Origin: Nocardioides terrigena
GTDB lineage: Bacteria; Actinomycetota; Actinomycetes; Propionibacteriales; Nocardioidaceae
Length of the DNA: 64,000 bases
Assembly: GCF_003047265.1 (NCBI RefSeq)
Contig: NZ_PZYY01000003.1
Span: forward strand, 372,001 to 436,000
Reading direction: 5' to 3'
Shown: one piece after another, positions 31,406 through 40,500 of the stretch
How positions within the stretch are numbered: the stretch's first letter is position 1
Layout: each line of letters begins with the position of its first letter
Notes under the pieces: generated by a model
Seen by the model: the letters and a program-made list of their open reading frames with translations, nothing else
Databases searched by the model: none
What the model was told of the DNA's origin: nothing
Translations under genes and position numbers: made by a program

Positions 31406-33268
31406 GTGGACAAGGTGTGGCCGTGGTTCTTCCACGTCGGGAACGAGGATGGGCGCACCCGCAGGACGCCTTTCGCCCTCGACGCTGTCAGCGTTCACGT
31501 CGTCGCCCTCGTGCTCCTCCTCGGCCAGGTGGCCCTGCGCTGCTGGATGCTCCTCGGCAGCTGGTTCTACACCGACGACTACCGCTTGCTGGCCCAGTCC
31601 CGGGATGAAGCCCTGGACCTCGACTACCTCACATCACCCTTCGACAGCCAGTTCATGCCGGTGGGTCGCTTCGTGGCCTGGACGGTCAGCAACTCGGGCG
31701 AGGTGGCCACCGGATGGGGCACGGCCGTCGCGTTCAGCATGCTCTTCTCGACCCTGGCCGCGCTCGCCTGCTGGTGGATGCTGGTGACGATCTTCGGTAC
31801 CAGGCTCGAGATCCTTCCCCTCTTCGCGGTGTACCTGTTCAGCGCGCTGAGCGCTCCCGCCCTCATGTGGTGGGCGGCCGGGCTCAACCAGCTGCCCCTG
31901 CAGGCCGTCTGGTTCGCGTCGGTGGCGACCTGGGTCCTCTACCTCCGCGACCGTCGGCTGCGATGGCTCGCCGCCACCACAGTGGTCCTCGTCGTCGGGC
32001 TCCTGTGCTACGTCAAGGCCCTGCTCGTCCTGCCGGTGCTCGCGCTGCTGGCCCTGGGCTACTTCGCCTCGGGCGGGTTGGGATCCCGCGTGTCGCAGAT
32101 CGGTCGGCGCTACTGGCCGGCCGCCGTTGCCGGCGGCACCACCGCCGGCCTGTACGTCCTCTACTACGTCGTCGCGATCCCCCAGCCGTTCGTCGAGGAC
32201 GACCGCGGAGGCGGGCTGGCCGGCGCCCTGGCGGACACGATGCTGGGCACCGCCTTCGGAAGCGCGGCGGTCGGCGGTCCGTGGCGTTGGGACACCAGCA
32301 ACCCGCCCACCGGATACGCGGACCCACCGGCCTGGTCGGTCCACCTCGCCTGGGTGGTCCTGATCGGCACGATCGTCCTCGGCGCCCTCCTGCGTCGCCG
32401 TACCGGGCGCGCCTGGTTGATCCTCGCCGTGTCCCTCGCGGGCGCCTACCTCCTGCTGCTCACCACGCGCGCGCCCGTCGCAGGGGCCGACATCGGCCTG
32501 GAGATGCGCTACCTCACGGAGACCGTGTGTGCGCTCGTGCTGGCGCTCGGGCTGGTCTGGTTGCCGGTCCCGGGTGCTGCCGAGTCCAGCGAACCACGCG
32601 AGCGGCCACTGCTCGCAGTGGCACCGACACAGGTCCTCGCGGGAGCACTGGCCTGCCTGTACCTGGTGGGCGCCCTGGCGAGCACGGCGACGTACGCGCG
32701 CATCTGGCACACCGACAATCCCGGAGCCACCTACCTGCAGCGGGTGAGCAACGAGGTGGACGCGGCCGGTTCGCTCGACCTCACCGGGGGCCCGGTGCCC
32801 CAGGACGTGATGCCCGGGTTCTCCTTCCCCTACAACACGCTGGAGTCGCTCGTCCCGCTCTACACGTCCGGAGCGGACTTCCCGCTGATCAGCCAGACGT
32901 TGCACTCCGTGAGCGAGGAAGGTGCCGTAGCACCCACGGTGATCGACGCAGCGATCACCTCACGACCGGGCCCCGTGGACGAGTGCGGATGGCGAGTGGG
33001 CGCCAGCGGTAGGTCCATCCCGCTGCGGGGAGGCACCCTCGACGTCTACTGGTGGCTCAGGATCGGGTACCTCTCCTCCCAACGCACCGACCTCACGGTG
33101 ACGGCGGGGGACGTCAGCCGCGAGACCACCGTCAACCCCGGCATCGGCAGCCTGTTCGTCCAGGCGACCGGAGCATTCGACGAGGTGCGCATCTCCGGCC
33201 TCGAGCCCGGGACGACGCTGTGCGTCGACGTCATCGAGGTCGGCACGCCCGAGCCAGGAGTCCTCTGA
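31406..33268 (+). CDS. Paralogous polytopic membrane protein, GT-C-like
   Basis: 620 residues from GTG 31406 (GAGGAGGGCCC upstream). The plan matches the preceding gene: an acidic first loop (WFYTDDYRLLAQS), the shared MWWAAGLNQLPLQAVWFASVATW, about eleven helices, then a soluble C-terminal domain of about 180 residues with two cysteines (DECGWRV; TTLCVDVIEV). The fold and charged loop suggest a membrane glycosyltransferase acting on lipid-linked sugars. The TGA overlaps the ATG of the acyltransferase (TGATG). Confidence 0.78.
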   Translation: MDKVWPWFFHVGNEDGRTRRTPFALDAVSVHVVALVLLLGQVALRCWMLLGSWFYTDDYRLLAQSRDEALDLDYLTSPFDSQFMPVGRFVAWTVSNSGEVATGWGTAVAFSMLFSTLAALACWWMLVTIFGTRLEILPLFAVYLFSALSAPALMWWAAGLNQLPLQAVWFASVATWVLYLRDRRLRWLAATTVVLVVGLLCYVKALLVLPVLALLALGYFASGGLGSRVSQIGRRYWPAAVAGGTTAGLYVLYYVVAIPQPFVEDDRGGGLAGALADTMLGTAFGSAAVGGPWRWDTSNPPTGYADPPAWSVHLAWVVLIGTIVLGALLRRRTGRAWLILAVSLAGAYLLLLTTRAPVAGADIGLEMRYLTETVCALVLALGLVWLPVPGAAESSEPRERPLLAVAPTQVLAGALACLYLVGALASTATYARIWHTDNPGATYLQRVSNEVDAAGSLDLTGGPVPQDVMPGFSFPYNTLESLVPLYTSGADFPLISQTLHSVSEEGAVAPTVIDAAITSRPGPVDECGWRVGASGRSIPLRGGTLDVYWWLRIGYLSSQRTDLTVTAGDVSRETTVNPGIGSLFVQATGAFDEVRISGLEPGTTLCVDVIEVGTPEPGVL

Positions 33269-34491
33269 TGCCCACCCGCGAGTCCCCCGCGCGCACTGCA
33301 CCGACCGGGGTGGAGATCAGCCCCCAGTTCCCCGTCCTCGACACCCTGCGTGCGGTCGGTGCGATCGCCGTGCTCACGACCCACACGGCGTTCCAGACCG
33401 GCGAGTACCTCGGCAACGGCCTCGGAGGCACGCTCCTGGCCCGACTCGACGTGGGCGTGGCCATCTTCTTCGTGCTGTCCGGGTTCCTCCTCTCCCGCTC
33501 CTACCTGGCACGCCTGGCACTCGACCTGCCGGCTCCCGAGCTGGGGACCTACTACGAGAAGCGAGCGCTGCGCATCCTGCCGGTGTACGCCGTCGCGGTG
33601 GTGGCCGCCTACCTCTTCGTGGACGGCAACGAGGGTGCGGATCCGATCGACTGGCTCGTGTCGTTGGCGCTGCTCGACTCCTTCGTCGACAAGTCGCTGC
33701 CCTTCGGCCTGACCCACATGTGGAGCCTCGCCGTGGAGGCGTCGTTCTACCTCGTCCTCCCCGCGCTGATGTGGGCGGTCGGCAGGGGCGGCGTCCGCGC
33801 TCGTTGGCTCGCCCTCCTCCTGGTCCTGATGGGTGTGGGCAACCTCGCCTGGTTGACCGTGGCACCCAGCCTCGACGCCCACGTCGCCGGCTCCCCCGGC
33901 CTCTGGCTCCCGGCGTACCTCACCTGGTTCGCCACGGGCATCGGCCTGGCCTTCGTCCACGTGCAGCACCAGCGCGGGTCCAGGTCACGGGTGGTCGGTC
34001 ACGTCGTGGCGCTCGGGAGCCAGCCGGGGGTGTGCTGGGCGCTCGCCGCCGGCCTGCTGCTGGTGGCGGCGACACCGCTGGCGGGTCCGACGTTGCTTGA
34101 GGCCCCCACCGTCACCGAGTCGATCACCAAGCACCTGCTCTACACGCTGGTGGGCACGCTCCTCGTGCTGAGCGGAGTGTTCGCCGTGCCCGGTGCCTAT
34201 CGGCGCGTGATGGTCTGGCAGCCCCTGCGACACCTCGGACACATCAGCTACAGCATCTTCTGCATCCACCTCGCCCTGCTCGCCGCAGCCTTCGAGCTGA
34301 CCGGGATCGAGGTGTTCACCGGCCACGGCCTGCGCATCTGGCTGACCACCCTGGCCTTGTCCCTCGTCGTCTCGGAGGTCCTCTACCGCGTCGTCGAGCT
34401 GCCGGCCCTCCGGCTCAAGGGCAAGCTCCGCCGGCGCGAGTCGGCGGCGACCAGGACGAGCAGCCCCGACACGACAGCCACCACCAGGTAG
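33268..34491 (+). CDS. Membrane acyltransferase, acyltransferase-3/OafA family
   Basis: 407 residues with about ten membrane helices. The family motif is at the N-terminus: FPVLDTLRAVGAIAVLTTHTAF with the catalytic-type His. VGVAIFFVLSGFLLSRSY, the R-x-R-type EKRALRILPVY, WSLAVEASFYLVLPALMW and YSIFCIHLALL follow. It should transfer acetyl or another acyl group to an exported glycan. Coupled to the previous gene through TGATG with an AGGAG site. Its last 109 nt overlap the 3' end of the convergent AftD-like gene. A mycobacterial acyltransferase of about this size lies near aftD as well. Confidence 0.88.
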   Translation: MPTRESPARTAPTGVEISPQFPVLDTLRAVGAIAVLTTHTAFQTGEYLGNGLGGTLLARLDVGVAIFFVLSGFLLSRSYLARLALDLPAPELGTYYEKRALRILPVYAVAVVAAYLFVDGNEGADPIDWLVSLALLDSFVDKSLPFGLTHMWSLAVEASFYLVLPALMWAVGRGGVRARWLALLLVLMGVGNLAWLTVAPSLDAHVAGSPGLWLPAYLTWFATGIGLAFVHVQHQRGSRSRVVGHVVALGSQPGVCWALAAGLLLVAATPLAGPTLLEAPTVTESITKHLLYTLVGTLLVLSGVFAVPGAYRRVMVWQPLRHLGHISYSIFCIHLALLAAAFELTGIEVFTGHGLRIWLTTLALSLVVSEVLYRVVELPALRLKGKLRRRESAATRTSSPDTTATTR

Positions 34492-37400
34492 GACGGCCAC
34501 GCCAGGCTGCCCGCCCAGTCATCGAGACCTCCCCACGGCAGGAAGGCGTAGGCGCCCACGGCGGGGAGGACCAGCGCGGCCACCAACCCCCGGGCCACCG
34601 CGGCGCGGACGCGACACACCGCCCCGACGACGCCCGCGGTGACGATCGCAACCACACAGCCGGACGGACCGGCCAGGAACGCACCCAGAACCGGCACGAG
34701 CACGAGCAGCACGACTGGGTGCAGTGACCTCTCGGCGGACATCGGCGCGTCCGCACCGGGGCGACAGCGTCGACCGACGAGCAGCGCGGCCAGCAGCGCG
34801 AGCAGGGCGGCTGCCCCGACCAGGAGCGCCCAGCGGTACGTCGTCCCGGGAGCGAAGTCCGCGGTCACCTCGCCGGCCGTGCCGGAGGCACGCCATCCCT
34901 GCCGCCACCCGTCGACGGTCACCGGCTCGAGCTCCGTCCCGTCCTGGTGCGCCACCCAGCCGGGGTTGGTGTTCTCGTGACCGGCCACCAGCTCCTGCCC
35001 GGGCTCCGGGACGAGCCACTGGCCACCGATGCCGTCCGAGCTGCCCGCGAGCGGGGTTCCCTCGCCCAGGGGCAGCGCCGCGCTCCCCAGCACGACGGAC
35101 AGCGGTGTGAAGGCTTCGGAGGCGCTTGCGGAGACGACGTTGTCGCCGGCGCGGAGCGACACGGCGCCGACCCCACACGGCGTCACGGGCACGGCCGCAC
35201 CGTCGAAGAGGTCGCGGGCCGTGGCGGTGACGGACGTCCGCAGCCGCACGCCGTTGGCCGCGAGCTCGGGACCGGTCCCGCAGGGGAGCTCGAGCGCGTC
35301 GTCGCCCAGGAGTGCGGGCAGACCCTGCGCACCACCGAGCCGGAGCTCCGTGACACCGACCGGGACCGCGCTCGTGGCGCCGCTGAAGTCGACGGTGGTC
35401 GCCGGCTCGGACTCATCCACGACGAGCGACAGCTGGTCGGTCCGGAACGGCCGGAAGGTGGCCGTGCCGTCCTCGTCGAGCTCGACCGCACGACGCCCGC
35501 CGGGCCATCGGAGCTCCAACGACTCGGGGGCACGGGCCGCCGTGTCCGGGTCGACCCGGAGCGCGATGGAGTCGATCGTCTGCGGGCGCAACCACCGGAG
35601 GTCGAGCGTGGGTCGCACGTCCGACAGGTCCGCCGACCAGGTCGTGGAGCCGTTGCCGTCGACGGCAGCGAGGGCCGAGCCCCTCGGGTCGGCGATGCCG
35701 GTGGACGAGGCGGCCACGCTCACGAACGAGCCTTGCTGCAGCAGCGCCTCGAGGGCGCGCCCGGGCACGCCGCGCGCCGTGATCGAGACGTCGTACGCCG
35801 CCGCCTCCGGGAGCGTGATCCGCCGCGCCATGCCCAACGGCTCCTCGGCGGCGGCCTCGCGGCCCTGGACGCAGCGCACGTCGAGGTCCACGACGGCACA
35901 CCCGGTGCGGTCGTCGGTGAGCGCGCGGAGCACGATCGCATCGGGGGCACCCGCACCCTCGGGCACCTCCGGGAGGGCCAGGAGACGCGCGGGGTCGATC
36001 CCGTCCAGCTCGACCTCGGCGAGGTTGAGCGGGGTGCTGGTGCGTCCGGACACGTCGGTGATCCGGAGGTGGTCCGACTCCGCATCTCCCACGGTGATAC
36101 GCGTCGGGTTGTCGGGGGCCAGGACGATCGGCTCGCTCGCCCAGTCATCGGTGCTGACCACGACCTCCTGGTCGCCGACCAGGGCGCCCGTGACCACGAT
36201 CGTGCGCGGCACGACGTCGCCGGACAGGTCCACCTGCCACCAGTGCCCCTCGTCGCTGAAACGCGTGCTCTGCCATGAGGTCGACGGGTGCCCGTCGAGC
36301 GCCGCGAACGGCAGCCGACCGGTCGAGGACGCGCTGGCACCCGCGTCGGAGAGCGAGCTGGAGGCGCGCACCCCCTCGATCCCGGTGTACTCGGCGTACG
36401 TCGACCACCGGGCGCTGTCGGGGAGCTCGTAGTCGGGGACCGTCTCCTGCGGTGCCTCCGCCTGCTCTCGGGTCCGCACCGGGGACGTCGCGTCGTGGAT
36501 GCGGCCGAAGTGGCGGACGACCGAGCGGTAGCCGTCGGTCAGCACGACGGGAGCCCCGCCGGTGTTGCCGTCGCCGACGTCCGCGGCCAGCCGGGTGGGG
36601 ACGTCCTCGATGACGCCGAGATCGGTCAGGTCGAGCAGGTCCTCGGGTCCACCGACGACGACCGGCGCCTCCTCCGTGGCCGTCCCGGCGGTCGGCGGCT
36701 CGTCGAGCGCGTAGACCTCGATCGCGGCGTAGTCGTTCTGCCAGCCACCGTTGATGAGCGCGCGGCCGAGCTCGCCGTCGACGTGCGCACCGCCGCCGAG
36801 CGCCGGGCCGAACGTGGCCGCCAGGTCGATTCCCTCGGACTCGTCGAGGGCCTGGTGCACCAGCACGGGGTCGGGGTGGTCGTCGCTGCGCGTGAGGTCG
36901 TTGCGCACCACCACGTGGCTGATGCCGCTGCGGCGCATGTAGTCGGCGAGCGCGGATGACCCGTGTCCCTGCGCGAAGCGCTCCTCGATCGCGTCGAGCA
37001 TCCGGATGTTGCCCGCAGGGGTGAGGGGCACGGCGTTGCGGACGGCCCACGGGGTGGAGGCGAGGGCCTGGAACGGCTCGTCGCGCGCGGCGCCCCAGAC
37101 GTAGGCGCCGAACATGGTGCCCGGCGCCAGAAGCGCCACCCCGGACTCCTGCTCCTCGGCGAGCCAGTCCGCTGCCTGGTACCAGTAGTCCGGGACCTCC
37201 TCGAAGCCGCCGGCAGGCGTGATCCGGCCGGCGGCTGCAGGCGTCGCGGCGGCGAGGACCGAGAAGGCGACGATCCCCGCCAGGACCCGGTAGTTGGTCC
37301 GGTCCGGGCGCGCGGTCCGCGCGTCCCGGGCAGCCTCGACCAGGGCGTCCGTGAGCCAGGCGAGGCCGATCACCAGCGGCAGCCGCACGATCGGGTCGAA

Positions 37401-38471
37401 CTTGTGGACGTTGCGCAGCGGGGCGAGGACCCCGTCGAGCAGCTCCTGGATGCCCGGCGCGAACCAGCCCTGCACGGCGCCCACATGCCCCATCGACACG
37501 AGGAACAGCCCCGTCACGACGCCACTGACGAGGAACAGGCGGTGCGGTGTCCGTCGCAGGGCCAGGCCCAGCACTCCCGCCATCAGCACGAGCGCACTGT
37601 TGAGGGGAAGGTAGAACTCCCGGATCAGGTCGTTGCCGGCCCGGGAGGTCCCGTCCACGTAGGGCACCCAGTTCGAGGTCCCCCGCAGGGAGTCAGCGAG
37701 GTTGGTGGGGATGGTGGTGATGCCCGCGGACTCGATGAAGTCGAGGAACGGCGGGCTGTAGGCGCCGAGGAGGAAGAGCGGGACCAGCCACCACAGGGTG
37801 GCCAGCAGGGTGAAGACGGGCCACCACAGCATCATCGAACGGCGACGAGCGCCCGGCTCGCGGGTGAGCAGCCACAGCACACCCAGCGGGAGCACGGCGC
37901 TCGTGGCGGCCGCGTTGACCCCACCCACCATCGCGATGGCCAGCGCCGAGAGAGCGGCCGCGCGGCGCGGCGAGCCACGCTCCGCGCCGATCACCAGCGG
38001 CAGGAGCACCCACGGCGTCAGGGCCATCGGCCAGACCTCGATGGAGCTCGGTCCGAGCACGGTGAGCATCCGCGGGGACAGCGCGAAGGCGATCCCGCCG
38101 ACGATGCACGCGAGGTCCGAGCGCACCCCCAGGGCGCGCGCGACCTTCGCGGTGCCGAGGAAGGCGACGCACAGGACCAGGGCCATCCAGAGGCGCTGGA
38201 CCACCCACCCGGGCACGTCGAGCACGAACCCCAGCGCGAAGAACGGACCCATCGGCCAGAGATACCCGTACGCCTGGTTCTGGAGCTGCCCGAACGCTCC
38301 CTCGCCGTCCCACAGGTGGGCGGCCCGCGCCAGGAAGTCCAGCGGCGCGATCGCCAGGTCCAGCTTGGTGTCGGGCACCAGGAGCCCCGGCGACTGCGTC
38401 ATGGCCAGGCCGGTCAGCAGCATGCAGGCGGCGAGGAGCCGCCACCGGAACCGCGAGACGTCCTGGGTCAC
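34383..38471 (-). CDS. AftD-like alpha-(1->3)-arabinofuranosyltransferase (DUF3367 family)
   Basis: 1362 residues, near the size of mycobacterial AftD (about 1400). Residues 1-400 form the GT-C membrane core with the acidic first loop LVPDTKLDLAIAPLDFL and the block FGQLQNQAYGYLWPMGPFFALG, which is highly characteristic of DUF3367. The large soluble part (about 400-1210) contains two F5/8 type C (discoidin-like) modules near residues 727 (ALDGHPSTSWQSTRF) and 937 (AVDGNGSTTWSADL), expected to bind glycans. Four helices follow near 1217-1345. In mycobacteria AftD adds alpha-1,3 branches to arabinan. GTG 38471 overlaps the methyltransferase stop (GTGA). Its tail overlaps the convergent acyltransferase. 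Confidence 0.9.
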   Translation of the reverse strand: MTQDVSRFRWRLLAACMLLTGLAMTQSPGLLVPDTKLDLAIAPLDFLARAAHLWDGEGAFGQLQNQAYGYLWPMGPFFALGFVLDVPGWVVQRLWMALVLCVAFLGTAKVARALGVRSDLACIVGGIAFALSPRMLTVLGPSSIEVWPMALTPWVLLPLVIGAERGSPRRAAALSALAIAMVGGVNAAATSAVLPLGVLWLLTREPGARRRSMMLWWPVFTLLATLWWLVPLFLLGAYSPPFLDFIESAGITTIPTNLADSLRGTSNWVPYVDGTSRAGNDLIREFYLPLNSALVLMAGVLGLALRRTPHRLFLVSGVVTGLFLVSMGHVGAVQGWFAPGIQELLDGVLAPLRNVHKFDPIVRLPLVIGLAWLTDALVEAARDARTARPDRTNYRVLAGIVAFSVLAAATPAAAGRITPAGGFEEVPDYWYQAADWLAEEQESGVALLAPGTMFGAYVWGAARDEPFQALASTPWAVRNAVPLTPAGNIRMLDAIEERFAQGHGSSALADYMRRSGISHVVVRNDLTRSDDHPDPVLVHQALDESEGIDLAATFGPALGGGAHVDGELGRALINGGWQNDYAAIEVYALDEPPTAGTATEEAPVVVGGPEDLLDLTDLGVIEDVPTRLAADVGDGNTGGAPVVLTDGYRSVVRHFGRIHDATSPVRTREQAEAPQETVPDYELPDSARWSTYAEYTGIEGVRASSSLSDAGASASSTGRLPFAALDGHPSTSWQSTRFSDEGHWWQVDLSGDVVPRTIVVTGALVGDQEVVVSTDDWASEPIVLAPDNPTRITVGDAESDHLRITDVSGRTSTPLNLAEVELDGIDPARLLALPEVPEGAGAPDAIVLRALTDDRTGCAVVDLDVRCVQGREAAAEEPLGMARRITLPEAAAYDVSITARGVPGRALEALLQQGSFVSVAASSTGIADPRGSALAAVDGNGSTTWSADLSDVRPTLDLRWLRPQTIDSIALRVDPDTAARAPESLELRWPGGRRAVELDEDGTATFRPFRTDQLSLVVDESEPATTVDFSGATSAVPVGVTELRLGGAQGLPALLGDDALELPCGTGPELAANGVRLRTSVTATARDLFDGAAVPVTPCGVGAVSLRAGDNVVSASASEAFTPLSVVLGSAALPLGEGTPLAGSSDGIGGQWLVPEPGQELVAGHENTNPGWVAHQDGTELEPVTVDGWRQGWRASGTAGEVTADFAPGTTYRWALLVGAAALLALLAALLVGRRCRPGADAPMSAERSLHPVVLLVLVPVLGAFLAGPSGCVVAIVTAGVVGAVCRVRAAVARGLVAALVLPAVGAYAFLPWGGLDDWAGSLAWPSYLVVAVVSGLLVLVAADSRRRSLPLSRRAGSSTTR

Positions 38472-39244
38472 TTCTTCCGCAGCACGAGCACGAGGTTCCA
38501 CGTCACCACCTCTCGCACCACCGGCACGCGGAGCAGCCAGCGGCTCCACCAGGGGTTGTAGCGCGGGAGCAGGTGGACGACGTCGGCGTGCTGCTGGGTG
38601 CGGGCCCAGCGCAGGCCGTCGGCGACGGTGACGGCGAAGAGCGACTCGCCGTACTTGTTCTTGGGCTCGTGGCCGTGCCTCGCTGAGTACCGGCGTCGCG
38701 CCCTGCGCCCGCCGAGGAAGTGCCAGGGCGAGGTCTCGTGGCCGCCCCACGGGCCGTACCAGGTCGTGTAGCTGATGAACGCCAGCCCGCCGGGTCGGGT
38801 GACCCGCACCATCTCCTCGGCCATCCGCCACGGCTCGGGCACGTGCTCGAGGACGTTGGAGGAGTAGCAGATGTCCACCGAGGCGTCCGCGAACGGCAAC
38901 TGCATGCCGCTACCGATGACCGTGCCGGCCCCGATGTCGCCGGCCCCGGCCAGCTCACCGACGTCGGAGTCGAGGGCGAGGTACGTCGCGCCCGCCGCGC
39001 GGAAGGCGTCACGGAAGTAGCCCGGGCCGCCGCCCACGTCGAGCAGCAGCGCGCCGTCGAGGTCGGCGTACTGCCCGACCTGGGCCGCCGAGTCCTGGGC
39101 CAGCGCGGTGTAGAAGCGAGCGGGGTCCGGCTGCTCGTAGCGGAACTCCCCGAAGAGGTGCAGCGAGCGCCTCAGGTCGGCCCTCCAGCGTCGCTGTCCC
39201 GGGGAGGTGGGGGGCACCTCGGCGGGACGGATCTGGCTCGGCAC
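38468..39244 (-). CDS. Class I SAM-dependent methyltransferase of the aftD operon
   Basis: 258 residues from GTG 39244. Motif I is LLLDVGGGPGYFRDAFRAAG near residue 67, then ALDSDVGEL, SVDICYSSNVLEHVPEPWRMAEEMVRVTRPGGLAFISYTTW. The C-terminus is basic and aromatic (RYNPWWSRWLLRVP), suggesting membrane association. It corresponds in type and neighbourhood to the mycobacterial methyltransferase next to the aftD-region glycosyltransferase. Translation is coupled to the AftD-like gene (GTGA). The promoter is leaderless and back-to-back with that of the GT4 gene. Confidence 0.9.
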   Translation of the reverse strand: MPSQIRPAEVPPTSPGQRRWRADLRRSLHLFGEFRYEQPDPARFYTALAQDSAAQVGQYADLDGALLLDVGGGPGYFRDAFRAAGATYLALDSDVGELAGAGDIGAGTVIGSGMQLPFADASVDICYSSNVLEHVPEPWRMAEEMVRVTRPGGLAFISYTTWYGPWGGHETSPWHFLGGRRARRRYSARHGHEPKNKYGESLFAVTVADGLRWARTQQHADVVHLLPRYNPWWSRWLLRVPVVREVVTWNLVLVLRKK

Positions 39245-39250
39245 GCGCAG

Positions 39251-39256
39251 ACCCTA
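39251..39256 (-). promoter_or_regulatory. -10 element TAGGGT of the methyltransferase-aftD operon
   Basis: TAGGGT then CTGCGC (6 nt) then GTG 39244. Confidence 0.5.
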
Positions 39257-39270
39257 CCCCGCGGTAGCTG

Positions 39271-39276
39271 TAGGTT
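39271..39276 (+). promoter_or_regulatory. -10 element TAGGTT of the GT4 gene
   Basis: TAGGTT then 8 nt then ATG 39285. It is divergent from the element at 39251-39256, with only 14 nt between them. Confidence 0.5.
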
Positions 39277-39284
39277 GTGCGGCA

Positions 39285-40442
39285 ATGTCCGACGTCCACG
39301 ACCTCTCCGGCCGCCACATCGCGTTCTTCTCCTGGCGGGACACGCACAACCCCGAGGGCGGTGGCGCGGAGCGCTACCTCGAGAAGATGGCCGACGGTCT
39401 CGTGGCCCGCGGCGCCCGGGTCACCATCCTCTGCGCAGCCCACGCGGCCGCACCGCCCGACGAGACCGTCGACGGCGTGCGCTTCCTGCGTCGCGGCACC
39501 AAGCTGAGCGTCTACAAGGAGGGTGTCTCGGCCCTGGTCCGCCGCGAGCTGGGCCACGTGGACGCCGTGGTGGACGTGCAGAACGGCCTCCCGTTCTTCA
39601 CCCGCGCCGCCACCCGGAGACCGGTCATCGTGCTGGTGCACCACGTGCACCGCGAGCAGTGGCCGGTCGTCTACCCGGGGCTCAGCGGCCGGGTGGGCTG
39701 GTGGATCGAGCGCCGACTCGCCCCGCGCCTCTACCGCGCCTGCCAGTACGTCGCCGTCTCGCGGGCCACCCGCGGCGAGCTGGTCGACCTCGGGGTCGAC
39801 CGCGAGCGCATCGCCGTGGTGCACAACGGCACCGACCCTGTCATCCCGGTCGGCGTGGGCAAGGCGCCCCACCCCATGATCGCCGTCGTCGGCCGCCTGG
39901 TCCCGCACAAGCAGGTCGAGCATGCCATCGACGCGGCGCTCGCGCTGCGGACCCGCCACCCCGACCTCCGGCTGCACGTCGTCGGCAGCGGCTGGTGGGA
40001 GGCCGAGCTCCACGCGTACGCCGAGGCGCGCGGCGCCGGGGACACGGTGGTGTTCGAGGGGCACGTCGACGAGCGGCGCAAGCACGAGGTCTACGAGCAG
40101 GCGTGGCTGCTGGGCCTGCCCTCGCTCAAGGAGGGGTGGGGCCTGGTGATCGGCGAGGCCGGCATGCACCGGACCCCCACCGTGGCCTACCGCTCGGCGG
40201 GCGGGACGCGCGAGTCCGTCGCCGACGGCCGCTCGGGGGTGCTCGTCGACGACGAGGCCGCGTTCACCGCAGTCCTCGGTCGCCTGGTCGACGACACCGA
40301 GGAGCGGGCGCGCCTCGGTGAGGGGGCGCACGCGATGAGCCACCGGTTCACCTGGGGCCACGCGCAGGAGTCGTTCGCCCACGTCGTGGCGAGCGCCCTG
40401 CGCGGCGAGGTCATCGACAGCCAGGACCCCGACGAGGAGTGA
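39285..40442 (+). CDS. Glycosyltransferase family 4
   Basis: 385 residues, GT-B fold. The N-terminal domain has HNPEGGGAERYLEKMADGLVARG (the acceptor-side glycine loop) and the C-terminal domain has VVGRLVPHKQVEHAIDAAL, LHVVGSGWWEAEL, and SLKEGWGLVIGEAGMHRTPTVAYRSAGGTRESV, the E-x7-E type nucleotide-sugar motif of GT4 retaining enzymes. It should add a sugar (mannose-like substrates are common) on the cytoplasmic side. The homologous position in mycobacteria is a glycosyltransferase of similar length. Single gene on plus, in the middle of minus-strand envelope genes. Confidence 0.9.
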   Translation: MSDVHDLSGRHIAFFSWRDTHNPEGGGAERYLEKMADGLVARGARVTILCAAHAAAPPDETVDGVRFLRRGTKLSVYKEGVSALVRRELGHVDAVVDVQNGLPFFTRAATRRPVIVLVHHVHREQWPVVYPGLSGRVGWWIERRLAPRLYRACQYVAVSRATRGELVDLGVDRERIAVVHNGTDPVIPVGVGKAPHPMIAVVGRLVPHKQVEHAIDAALALRTRHPDLRLHVVGSGWWEAELHAYAEARGAGDTVVFEGHVDERRKHEVYEQAWLLGLPSLKEGWGLVIGEAGMHRTPTVAYRSAGGTRESVADGRSGVLVDDEAAFTAVLGRLVDDTEERARLGEGAHAMSHRFTWGHAQESFAHVVASALRGEVIDSQDPDEE

Positions 40443-40450
40443 GGGCCGGT

Positions 40451-40468
40451 CCGGACGCTGCGGTCCGG
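40451..40468. terminator. Hairpin between the GT4 and DUF2613 genes
   Basis: CCGGAC-GCTGCG-GTCCGG is a perfect 6-bp stem, 9 nt after the GT4 stop, between convergent genes. Confidence 0.5.
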
Positions 40469-40500
40469 CAGGGGCACGACCGACGGCCGCGCCCGCGGGA

